Source: Crossaster papposus (taxonomy: Eukaryota; Echinodermata; Asteroidea; Velatida; Solasteridae). Taken from it: a DNA stretch of 64,000 bases. The notes under the pieces are model-generated. The model was not told where the DNA came from and ran no database searches. It saw only the letters and a list, made by a program, of their open reading frames with translations. The DNA is taken from assembly GCA_037893245.1 (NCBI GenBank), contig JBAIAA010000787.1:124001-188000 (forward strand). The letters run 5' to 3'. Position numbers and translations under genes: made by a program. Positions 12,843 through 24,900 of the stretch are shown here, in pieces. Every line of letters starts with the position of its first letter. The first letter of the stretch is position 1.

Positions 12843-12938
12843 GTTTATGGAACTGTACTCGGTGGTAAAAATAACAGGTTTCCCTCCTGATCTTCCCAGT
12901 AAGGCAGCAAACGGAGTTGAGTTACTGCCACTCTCTGC

Positions 12939-15900
12939 TCAGTCAATGCCGACTAGCTCTACCTCAAAGATGAGAGTAGCGTTGGACGGAATCCTGCAGG
13001 GAAGCAACGTTGTTAAGGAATATAATAATAAATTTGTCTGGACACAAATAAACCACAAAGGAAACTGACTGGGTACATTTGCATAAATTTCAAAGTGAAC
13101 AAAGTAAACGGCAAGGGGGGACTCGAACCTGCGACCTCCGGAATACCGGACCGGCGCTCTACCAACTGAGCTATCTTGCCCTATGTTGGTGATCTCTTAA
13201 ATTGTCAGTATCTTTGTGGTTTATTTGCGAATTATAAAATAAAACGTATCCTCATTTAGTGATCCCACAATGGCGCGTCCCAGGTTGTATTGTAAAATTG
13301 GGCGTGATCCCTAGCCAAACTGCAATCTGGTGTTTATGAATACTGAATAGCGCCCTCGAACAAAGATAGACATATAAAAGACCGCCAATTGCCATATCAA
13401 TGTTATACAGTTTTGTGTTCATAGAGGATAAAAAAAAAAACTAAAAAAAATATGTTCTTGTAGTCTGGTTCCTTGACTTCATTCAGACGAAACCGTTCAA
13501 TTTATAGACTTGACTAGTTTTGCACTCATTTACAGATGCGTAACCGTATTGCAAATAAAATGTAGACAAACTACATTTAATAAATTTGGGGCAGTGTTTT
13601 AAAACAGTAAGGTTTTTTTCTTCTAACGATTGCTGGCTGGCAATCATTGAAAATTGATTTAAAATTTGAATTTAATATTTCCTTTAATCCAAGTTTCTTT
13701 AATAATAATTACTACAGCCTCTGGGGCTGTATTTATATTGGGATTGATTTATCTCTAAAAAGAATCCTGGAAAACACACCTAGTTCACAACATACGGTTT
13801 GTGCACAAGTGGTACGTGTGTACAAAGTCAACAATTTGAGCATAAACATAATTAATAGGATCAGATGAAAAGGATACTTTGCATCAGGTTTGCCCTTCTT
13901 GCCATACGCCCAATCTGGCTGGATGGTTAATTCCGCCTTCTCATTCAAAGACATGGTCAGTACCCCCTCATCCCACTAAAAAAAAAAAAAAAAAAGGGGG
14001 GATGAAAAGTATGAAAATGATAAAAGCAAAGAAGAGAAAAAGAAATTATATGTGGAGAGTTCATTTCAAAACACGATATATCCATTTAAAAAAAAAAAAA
14101 AAAAAGTGCAATGTTATAAATCATTTTTTGCTTTATTGTATTGTCAAATTGTCCTCAAAACAGACGTTAAAACTAACTCTGGGCAGCTAGTGTAGGCATA
14201 TTTGCAATTTCGTGTATTTTTTTTGTTAAAAGCAAAAACTCACTTGATTTTGTAAGAAGGTATCATAAGCTTTAAAAAAAATTAGGGTGTCATTTTTTCT
14301 GAACATTCTAAGGGTATGAAATCCAAGATGGCGTCCAAAATGGCCGCCAAACACTAATAATGCGATATCTTTGCGAATACATGTGATACAAAAACAAATG
14401 AAGTGTCTAAATATATGTTTTCTGATACCAGGATTCTAATGGGATCATCACTTTATGTTATATGTATGATCTTCATAAAAGGGTAAGCACAAATTTAGAT
14501 TGCAGAAAGTACCTGCGTTACATCCCGGCCCCTTAAATGTAGGATTAAACTTACATTTACCAAAACTATCTAAGTAACCAGGTACTAAACATCTAATATC
14601 ATTAAGCACGTGAACGCATGCTAATTTACAATGAATTAAGAAACTGTGGAGGTTTAAGTCCTAGGAATTTGAGACAACTACTCTAGGACGCCCTCCAGGA
14701 GGCACAGCTAAATGATAGGCCTCACAAGGATACCAGCAGATGTCTTCAATTCGACAGAGCGGACAAGCCTATCTCCTCCGGGGAAAGTCTTGGGCACCCT
14801 TCCAAGCGGCCACTGGTTTCGGTTTAGGTTGTCATCCCGCACCAGCACTATATCCCCCGTCTGGAAATTTCTCTGAGGATGGATCTATCGTTGTCAACGC
14901 TGCAGTGTAGGAAGATACTCCCTGATCCAACGTTCCCAGAACTGATAGAACAAGTACTGAACATGCTTCCAACGTTTGCCATACTTGTCAGTTCCCTTCA
15001 TACTATGGAGTGGGACTGGGTGACCAGCTCTCAGCTTCAGGAGATGATTTGGTGTGAGAGCTTTTAAGTCCTTTGGATCATCAAAAACGGCTGTGACTGA
15101 TAGACTCGACTTCGCAGAACAGAGTGAGTAGTTTTTCGTCATCCAGAACTTGGTCATGCATTTAAGTTGAGAACTTTGCAGACTGTCCGTATCTGGCGCT
15201 CCCAAACGCCGCCCATGTGGGACGCCGCTGGTGGGTTGAACTCCCACTCTATCTCCGTGCTCAGGAGAAAGACCTGTGTCTGCTTATTTTCCGCAAGATG
15301 TTTGATCGCTCCTCTGAGCTCCTTTTCCCCACCGACGAAGTTTGTACCGTTGTCAGAGTGGACCCATTTGGTGTCCCTCACCTTGCAGTGAACCTGATAA
15401 AAGCATTCAGGAAGAAATCTGCTTCCAGCGAATGTAGCATCTCTAAATGGATAGCTCTGTGAATAAACAGCCGTTACCTATTTACTCTGCTATGGCCTTG
15501 TTTGACGTAGAACGGACCAAAACAGTCCACTTCGACATATGTAAATGGTGGTTCACCGGGGGTTACTCTGCATGCGGGAAGATTAGCCACGCGCTGCTCT
15601 CCAGGTGATCCTCGCAGCCTCTTGCAGATGAGACATCCTCTCAGTACGCGATTTATCAACGGTCGAGCCTTTGGTATCCAGAACTGTTTTCTTATTAAGA
15701 AGAGAACATGCTCTTTGCCAGAATGACCAGGCAAGGACTCGTGTGCATGTCGAACAACCACACAGTCACCGGCTAGGTGGCCTCATCCTGCCAAAGGAAG
15801 TTCGGACCCTTTATCCACCTATCTCTGTTAATCATGTCCTGAGCATCAAGACCTCTGGATGCAACGTCAGCATGATTTAGCTCGGATTGCACGTACCTTC

Positions 15901-18900
15901 ATTGACTTGCTGTTGAACCGTCATGGATCACAGCTACCCTGTTTGCCACAAAGGTCTGAAAACGCTTTGCTTGGTTGTTGATGAACTGAAGCACCAACAT
16001 GCCGTCAGTCCAAAACGTTGACTCCTGTACCTCCAGTCTCAATTCTCCCCTCAGCATCTTGTCCATCCTAACTGCTACTACAGCTGCAGACAACTCCAAC
16101 CTGGGAATAGTCATGGTCTTTAAAGGCGCTAAACGAGACTTGCCGATCAAGAAACTGCAGCAAACAACTCATTGGGTGTTGACAAGACGTAAGTAGAAAA
16201 CGCTACCATATGCGTCTTGTGAGGCATCAGAGAAGTGATGGAGTTGACACTCACGAATCTGCCTAAACCAGTCTGGAACAAGACACCTCTCCGGGGTAAA
16301 CATATCCATCATGGAAAGATCTTCCAACCACCTGACCCAGTGCCGTTCGATGTCAACCTCCAAGGGATTATCCCAGCTTTTACCCATAATTCTGCACTCG
16401 TTCTGGAAGAGAATCTTGGCTTGAAGGATGTATTGACACACAAACCAAAGGGGGTCGTACACAAAGCAGATGACACTAAGCAGACCTCTGTTGGTGTGGC
16501 ATCGGGACTTTGCTTTTATCTTGATACCGAGCAGATAATTCTCTGTGTCCAAATGAACTTCCTAAGGCTCTCTCCACCGGAAGGCCGTCTCGGTCAAGGT
16601 CCAGGTCCTTGATTACTTTAGCCCTGTCAACTTGTGGTATAGATTCTAAGACCTTTCTGCTGGTACTAATCCACTTGGTCAAGCGGAAACCACCCATTGC
16701 CAACAGGTCAGTCAGCTGATTCGCCATCAGAACAGCTTCATCTTCAGACTGCACAGACTTGAGGCAGTCATCAACGGGTCAGTCAGCTGCTTCGCCATCA
16801 GAACAGCTTCATCTTGAGACTGCACAGACTCGAGGCAGTCATCAACAGGTCAGTCAGCTGCTTTGCCATCAGAACAGCTTCATCTTCAGACTGCACAGAC
16901 TTGAGGCAGTCATCAACATAGAAGTTTCTTTTACCTTGACCACCACATCAGCACTGAATTTGTCTTTGTTGTCTTCTGTTGTGCGTCTCAGTGCGAAGTT
17001 AGCACAGCTCGGGCTCCAAACGCCCCCAAACAGGTGAACTGTCATTTGGAAAAAATCTGGTGTCTGAGTTGTGTCTCCTTCTGGCCCTCAAAGAAACCTC
17101 AGGGCATCTCTGTGCTCTTTCTGAACTTGCACCTGGTGTTACATTTGTTCGACGTCACCCATCAAGCCGACCTTGTGCTCATAAAAGCACATGATGACTC
17201 CCACAAGCTTATTCATCATATCCGGCCCCTGTAGAACAGTGTCGTTGAGAGACATCCCATGACTCTTGGCTGCACAGTCAAACACGACTCTCAGCTTATC
17301 TAGTTTGTTGGGGTTGATAACGGCGTGGTGAGGCAGGTACCAGGCTGCGCCGGGAGAATTGTTCAGCTCTTCGTCTGCCACCTTCTCCTTCTCAACCAGC
17401 TGGCTCATCTCTTTGGTATATCTAATTTTATTGTTTTTTTCGTTAATCTCTTTCCGAAAGATGAAAGACGCCTCTCTGCCATCATCTTGTTGTTAGGCAG
17501 GTCTGGAGGATCGCACTTAAAGGGAATGGCTAGCTGGTAATGTCCATTGACTATGCTTATTGACCCGTTCCATATTTTTACCGCCCTCATATCGTCAACT
17601 GACATAGTAGGCAAGACACTTGCCAAAGATTGGCCGATATCCAACTTCTAAAACTTCTCTACCTGAGCCTTAAGGTTTCCTTGGACAAAGTTAGATACAG
17701 CACTGCCTGTTGCCTTGTAACCCAACGGACCATTAATAGTCCACCGGACTGATTTTCTGACAGCATAGGAATCTGCCTCCTTGCTAAGTCGTACCTCAAG
17801 AGGCACTAATATCTCGGGTACATCCTGACCAATCGACATGGTGACACCTTTCTTAGATATAAGAGGAAACGGGATGTCCTTTAGGTGCTTGTGAGGGCTC
17901 AAATCTTTGTGAGTGGCACAGCTGTCTCGCAGGGTATAGGAAAGTCCTTCAAGGCGTAGACTTGTGGCAGGTGGAAAACTTTTCCCGTGTTGTTACCAAA
18001 TATGTTCAGAGCGACCGCCAGTTTCTCCACCTGTGATCCCTTGTTCAGCGTGTCGAGAGACGGGGCTTGTGGACTACCCAGTATGTCAGGAATCCTCACC
18101 AGATCTACGGAGCAGAAACTCTTGTTACTGCCAGGGTCGAGTAGCGCATGAGTCTTGATGCTGTCACTTCTGCCGACACCCTTCACGATTACCGCAACGA
18201 TAGGCAAAGCCATCTTGTTAGTCATGCAAGACTGGTAGCTCTAATGTTCTCGCTGTCAGTTGACCGTAGCTCTTTCGGGGCTTGAACGTTGATACTGGAA
18301 GACTGGAACACATCATGCAGTAGCTTTGAGTGTCTCACTTTGCTACCTCCAACTATACATGCACCCTGATCACATCTTCTGGCAAAGTGGTGTCTAGCAA
18401 TCGGGCAATCATGTGGACTCATCTTAGTGAACTGCCTACACTCAACTAACTGATGCCCTCCAGAGCACAGGGGACAAGACTGTTTCTGAGCATGCTGGTA
18501 TCCATTTCCTTTGTTCGGTCGGGTTCTTTGAGCAGGTGGCTGTGATGTAGTCTTAGCTTGGACGTTGAAGTTTGATCCCGTCTTGTATTCCCTGCTGCTC
18601 CTTTCCTCAAACCCGTACACAGGATCGTTGGCCTCCCTGGCAGCCCCTCCAAGAAATTCAACAAGCTTCATGATGTTGGGATAGCGGCCTGTTTTGTCGA
18701 GGTGATCTATAGCCGGTGAACGCCATTTTCCGGCCGCCGTGTTGAAATAAAAAGGCAGCTCTGTCTCAAATTGTGCAAAATAAAAATATTAGATTAAATA
18801 AAAAGATTAGTAGTCAGGTGAAATTTATTGTTGTTATAGTCACCTAAAAAGATTAGTAGTCAGGTGAAATTTATTGTTGTTATAGTCACCTCTACAATTT

Positions 18901-21900
18901 CCAAGCCAAACTCATTCACAGTGATTATGTCATGATCTAACGATTAATTAATTAGGCTCCACCACATCCAAGCCTTTCCTGAAAAATCCTCCATGCATTA
19001 TCCTATTATACAGCGAGATAGTTTTTCAGGAAGATTTTGCGGTGATAGCAAAACAAAATGTTTTGGGTCCTGTTGAGAGTAATTCCAAGCAGTTAATGCT
19101 AAAAAAAATATATTTAAACCACATTAAGTAAAGTTTAGTGTCAAATTTAGGGCGTTTTGCTAAGGTGGCGGCCATCTTGGATTTCAGGCCGTTAGAATGC
19201 TCAGAAAAAATGACACCCTATTTTTTTTTTATGTTCATAGTATCATCTAACAAAATCAGTTGAGTTTTTGCTTTTAACAAAAAAAATACACGAATCTTTT
19301 TTTTCATGACGAATATGCCTACACTAAGCCAAGAGAAATTGGAATTATAAAAGAAAAAGGTGTTTCATTTTGGGAGTGAAGTTTTCATGTCTACATTACA
19401 GGTACAAGCAGGTCTAATAGACTGCCTAATTGAAAGTGCTGGAAAGTTGTCAATGTTTACCTAAATTTCACAAGCAGAAACCGGCATAAGAGTTACTTGG
19501 TTTTTCTGACAACTCCATTCTGGTTTGGGGAAAACTGATATTTTTATACCTCTCTCTTGGATACTGTATTATTACTGGTCTAGAACTATCAAGTGTCTGT
19601 TGTGTAACATCACATATCCCACCCCTGTGTGATAACACACGGCATCCGCAGTTAGCTCGCTGTAAGCTGTATATCATTGGTACCCATGCAATTTTCACCT
19701 GCACACTATTATTGATAGTTAACTGTAGTTGAGCAGCGAACAAGCAGACGCAGTTTGTGAGTTCATTTTGTTTGCATGAATAAAGGGATCGTATACGTTT
19801 GGTAATTACTCAAAAAATTTATGGCAATAAAAACTTACTTGGTAAGAAGTACAGCAGCTTTGGATAGTATAATGCATTTTTAGAAACTTTTCACTTCGAA
19901 GTCCTCCGGTTATGGAAAAAGATACCGGTATCACTTTTTATCCCCAAAAATTCAAATCTGAGAAGCGTAACCGCAGTGACGTTTCTCAGATTGTGTATTT
20001 CAATGCAGATTATTCTTCCTGCGTGGACATAACCGCTCCAGATTTTCGGCAATATCTCAAAATTGGTACGACCTTTTGAAATATTTTTTTTACAGGTTAG
20101 TTTTATGGTATATATCTATAACTATATTGGATTGAAACAAATAGCTGGTTCCAATTACCAAACGTATACGATCCCTTTAACGTTACTACAGCAAAATACA
20201 TGTTTACTATAATGTTTTGTATCTTCAGTCCTCATAATATGTCTGCTGAGTTTCAAGACAGAGGTATAACAAAACAATTGTTGACTGCTCTGATGTGGGA
20301 TATAAAGTTTTGAACACCCTCAACAATTGTATAATATCCCACATCACAGCAGTCAACAATTGTATATTGGTTGATAATTACCCCTCGTATAACTTGGCCA
20401 GTTCCAACCTTGAACTTGAGGGGTGTTAGCGTTTTCTTCTTGCCTTTGAAAAGAAACAAATTATAGATATCAAATGCATGGAATTTTTGTTGCTTTGATT
20501 TTCACAATGATGCGGAGAACTTGCCATCCATGAATCTATTAAACCCGTGTATTAAAGCCACTCGTAAGTTATCGTAACAACGTTTTAGTATACAAAGTTT
20601 ACAGTAAAGAATGTTTATGAGTGCAGTGGTTATAATATTTTATGAGGTGACATATGGAACATATCTGTTACTGAATAAAATAATTCTTTCTATCGCACAA
20701 ACCTGAAACATTTATTATTTGTTTTATACAACACCTGAATAAATCTTCGTCATCTGATTGGACAGAGCCGCCAAAAGTGTAATCGCTCCATTAAACTTCT
20801 ATCTACTATGGAATATCAAGCTTCTCACTTGATTCTATATTAGATTTTGACCCTTCACTGCTCGGTAGTCGAGTGGTAAGACATCTAGACTAGAAAGCAG
20901 GAAGTTGTGGGTTCAAGTCCCACCAGAGTCAGTGATTTGTTTTCTCTCCAAAGAATTCCTTGGGAAAACACCAAGTATACAGTGTAAATACACGACGGTG
21001 AAGGGCCAAAATCTAATACTGAATTTACATCTTCCGACGCAAAATTCATCTTATAAAACATTTCTTATTACCTGATGATGTGTTGGTATCAAACACAGTA
21101 TTGTCCACCAGTTTGCCCGTGTACCACACCGCGGCATAATCTCCCTTTTGAGGGAAAGTCGACTTGTCTCCCTGCTTCAGTATCTTCTTGGTGAAATGGC
21201 ACACCTTAGCAGCCTTTTGTGTACAAGAATGAGAATGACTTTTCACAAAATGAGAATGACTTTCAGTCCTGATTTGAGGCGTCGATCGCACCCCCACACC
21301 ATCGCACGCCTAAAAGCTTCCTGAGAAGTGCTAATAATCGCACGCCTGAATCTCACTGTACCGCACCCCTCAGGATATATTTACGGCATAATTTGTGAAA
21401 AAAATATGTAATTTAACCAGTTCGCGCCGGGATTATTTTAACATCAACCGAGCCGAGGAGCAGGATTATTTTTAACGAAACTCAATCCGAAGCGGGTTCA
21501 GGCCGATAGTGCCGGGAAGCACACCCACGCATTTCCGGCCTTGCTCGCTGCCGACAGACATTTCCGAACTTGAACTTGGCGTGTTTATGCGTCATCCGTT
21601 TTGAATTTGGGGAAAACTTTGTGTTTATACAATGTATACGTCATCCGGCGCGAACTGGTTAAGAGAAAATGGCTTTACTGTAAACTAATCAAGATTTTCT
21701 TTTAAATGCCAAGTATTGTTTAGTCTCAGGTTGGACCACAAAATCACATGCCTTGAAAATCACATGTCTTGAAAATTTACACGCCAGTGTGCCTTTTTTA
21801 ACACGCCTGTGATTTTCAAATCAGAAGAACTGGACTTTTCACTGCACCCAAGTCTTGATGTTTCTCAAGTGTTGAGAAATTTGAAGAGGATGATCCTTTT

Positions 21901-24900
21901 CGAAATCTCGGAGTATGTATAATACTGGATTGAAAAAGTAACAATAGGAAAAGTGTCGGCTGGATATCACAAGCCAGTTTCTTAGTCTTATTATCATTAA
22001 GTCATCCCCACAATGTCGCTTCCCAGGTTGTTTCTTAAAATCGGGCGTGATCCCTGGCCACATGGCATTCTGGTGTTTATGACTAGCGCCCTCGAACAAA
22101 GATACTGACAATTTGGAAGACCGCTAACATAGGGCAAGATAGCTCAGTTGGTAGAGCGCCGGTCCGGCATTCCGGGGGTCGCAGGTTCAAGTCCCGGCCG
22201 CCTTGCCGTTTTCTTTGTTCACTTTGAAATCAGTCTTGTTTAAACAATGTATTTACTGGGTTTAGTGATTTCAGCAAAAGGGTGAATACATGTATGTTTT
22301 TGAGCTACTTGTCCAACAGTCTCGTCAATTACCTTTTCTTCTTTGACCTTGGGTTTGACCTTGACCTCGGCTGTCTTCTTAGTGACTTCTTCTAGCTCTT
22401 CGTCATCGTCGTCTGGTCCTTTGAAGGCCTAGTAGACACCAAAATATTACAATAATTAAAGCAATGCAGGGATATTGCACAACCATGAGGCACCACTAAA
22501 GTTCAGTCGATAAAAGTATACCACTTGCGGCTATCCAAAAAGTAACCAACCAAATTATTTATCAAAATAGTATGTACTGGTCTAAAGCGCTTTGAAAGAG
22601 AGATAGACTCCCTCGTTGTATGGCTAATACTGACAATAGGTCTCCTTGATTTTTCTTACAACATTCAAGAAGGCCATTTCCAAAGATGTATATCAGTGTA
22701 AGGCTGCAGCGGTTAAACGGTTTACACGGTTAAATTTTTCCTGTTCGGTTAACTTTTTTTTTTCTTTTTTCTTTAAATATAAGAAACCTCACTTATTATT
22801 GTCAATTTTGTCTGGGTTTCGTTGGAGCAGGTCACAAATAGTGAAATTGATTACATTTTGTATGGACATTTCTGATAGCTTATCTAACATATAGGCAGTC
22901 GGCCTTTAGGATTTGATGCAGACAATTAGCAATCGCAGAACTGCGATTATCAACACGTACATGTACTACCCGCACACACTAAATTCCTTGATGAAGCAGC
23001 GCTAATTAGAGATGCAATGCAGGCCCATTAATTTTTTATTTTTTTTAAATTATTAAAAAAAAAAATTGTTTAATGTTGGTTACGGTTAACCGTTAACCGT
23101 AACCGCAAAACAACGGTTACTTACACGGTTAATTTGATAACCGCAAACTTATCTCAGTATTATCGTCGCTTTATCTCAGTGACGCATTTTTGGAAAATAG
23201 TTTGTATTCCGTGAATGGTGCACCCAAGCATTGACATTCATGCACACACACATTCGTCGGTTCATTGCGTGATAATGCGCATAGCAATTGGCTGAATAAA
23301 AACGTGTAGACTTTGGGCACAATTTAAATTATGACCCGGCAAATTTTAAATTGAAATACAAATCTAAGAATCTTTTTGCTAGGAAGGTACAGCATTCACA
23401 GAGATAAAACTTCATCAGGTTGGTTGTCACTTGTCAAGCACCTGTGAGATTTTGAGCACTCTTGTTGCTTCAAATGATACCAAATGTGACCTGCCACGGC
23501 AAAACCAGTCGCATGTCGCAAGACCTAATTACACAGTACAATGCAAAAATGTGTTAGAAACCTCTATCCGGTCGATTTTGAGTTATCATAAAAAACTAAT
23601 AATAACAATTTGATATGTGTTTTATCAAGATTTGAGTATTTTCATATTTTATCAATATGGCCGCCAAAATGGCCGCCAAAGGAACCCCATGGGACATTAT
23701 TTAATATTGGGAACATACATGTAAAAATTTATTGACTAGACACATTGAAGATCACAAAAAAGTAGGTTAGAAATTATCCACACAGTACATGGGAACCCTA
23801 CAAATGTACCTTCCTTCTAGACTAATTAGACCATGGTTGCTATGCAGTTTTAAGTGAAAAACCTCTGAAAATGAACAACAAACTTTAATCGTGATTTTCT
23901 CAAAACTGCGTATTTGCAATTGAGCATCTACAATTTGCTCTAACTCGGTCAATTTTTATCCGAATTCAATGAAATATGCATCATATTGAAAGGAATTTTG
24001 TGCAGATTTGCCTCATACTAAAAGCTTCAATTGTCAAATTTTGGACATGTGACTGGTTTTGCCATGGTGGGTCACAAATAGTCTACTACTGTGCCTTCAC
24101 CCCAACCCCAAATGTGTGTGAAAATGTGTATTGAAACTAATGGAGTCAGTTCTCATAGGGTTGACCCTAACTACCCCAACCCATTAAACTCCAACTGCAG
24201 CTTTTGCTAGTTTTTGCCAGGTTTGGTACCAAACAATAGCAACTTGTTGTTGGACTTTGCTCGACTCGGTACAAAAGACCCAGGAAGACCCTGTTAAATT
24301 CTGTGAGGTTCAGGGTTAGAAAGGCATGATAAGACTTTTTTAAATGTTGGAGTTTTGGTGAACTCATCAGGCTGGTGATCTAGACAGGTGTGTTTTTGTT
24401 TGTGTTTGTTTAAACATTAAATGCTCTCTCTTAGCATTTGTTATTGTCGAACTACCGGTATTATTGGGACTCATTACCTTCTTTTCAAACAGTTCTTTGT
24501 AGGCTTTGACAAACTGATCCTTGTTGCAGGCTTTCACAACGTGTTTCAGAGCACCAAGCATCTTGTGCTCCCTCAAAAACTGTGAAAATAAAAACAAATT
24601 AAAAAAATATAATTAACCAGTTCGCGCCGGATGACGTATATAAACGCAAAGTTTTCCCCAGATTCAAAACGGATGACGCATAAACACGCCACGAGCAAGG
24701 CCGGAAATATCTGTCAGCAGCGAGCAAGGCCGGAAATGCGTGGGTGTGCCTCCTGGTACTGGCGGCCTGAACCTGCTTCGGATCGAGTTTCGTTAAAAAT
24801 AATCGCGCGCGTCGGCTCGGTGATGTTAAAATAATCCCGGCGCAAACTGGTTAAGAAGCATCGATTAAGCCTGGGTAACTTATCTATGACATCTAAGCCA

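Larger units (their letters stand above)
14640..18671 (-). mobile_element. Decayed BEL/Pao retrotransposon without visible LTRs
   Basis: Read on the minus strand, the order is a gag zinc-knuckle region, aspartic protease, reverse transcriptase, RNase H and integrase, which is diagnostic of BEL/Pao. The reading frame is broken at many places by frameshifts and stops. The body is visibly more GC-rich than the surrounding intron. I looked for direct repeats in the flanks (14400-14640 and 18722-19140) and found none, so the LTRs and the start of gag seem to be lost. It lies antisense-free, in the same orientation as FKBP3, inside its intron 5. Confidence 0.9.

Noticed and set aside
13114..13182. 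Functional tRNA gene
   Set aside because: Box A and B are good, but the acceptor stem pairs only partly, the anticodon loop is irregular, and both copies are embedded in a longer dispersed repeat. Treated as a SINE.
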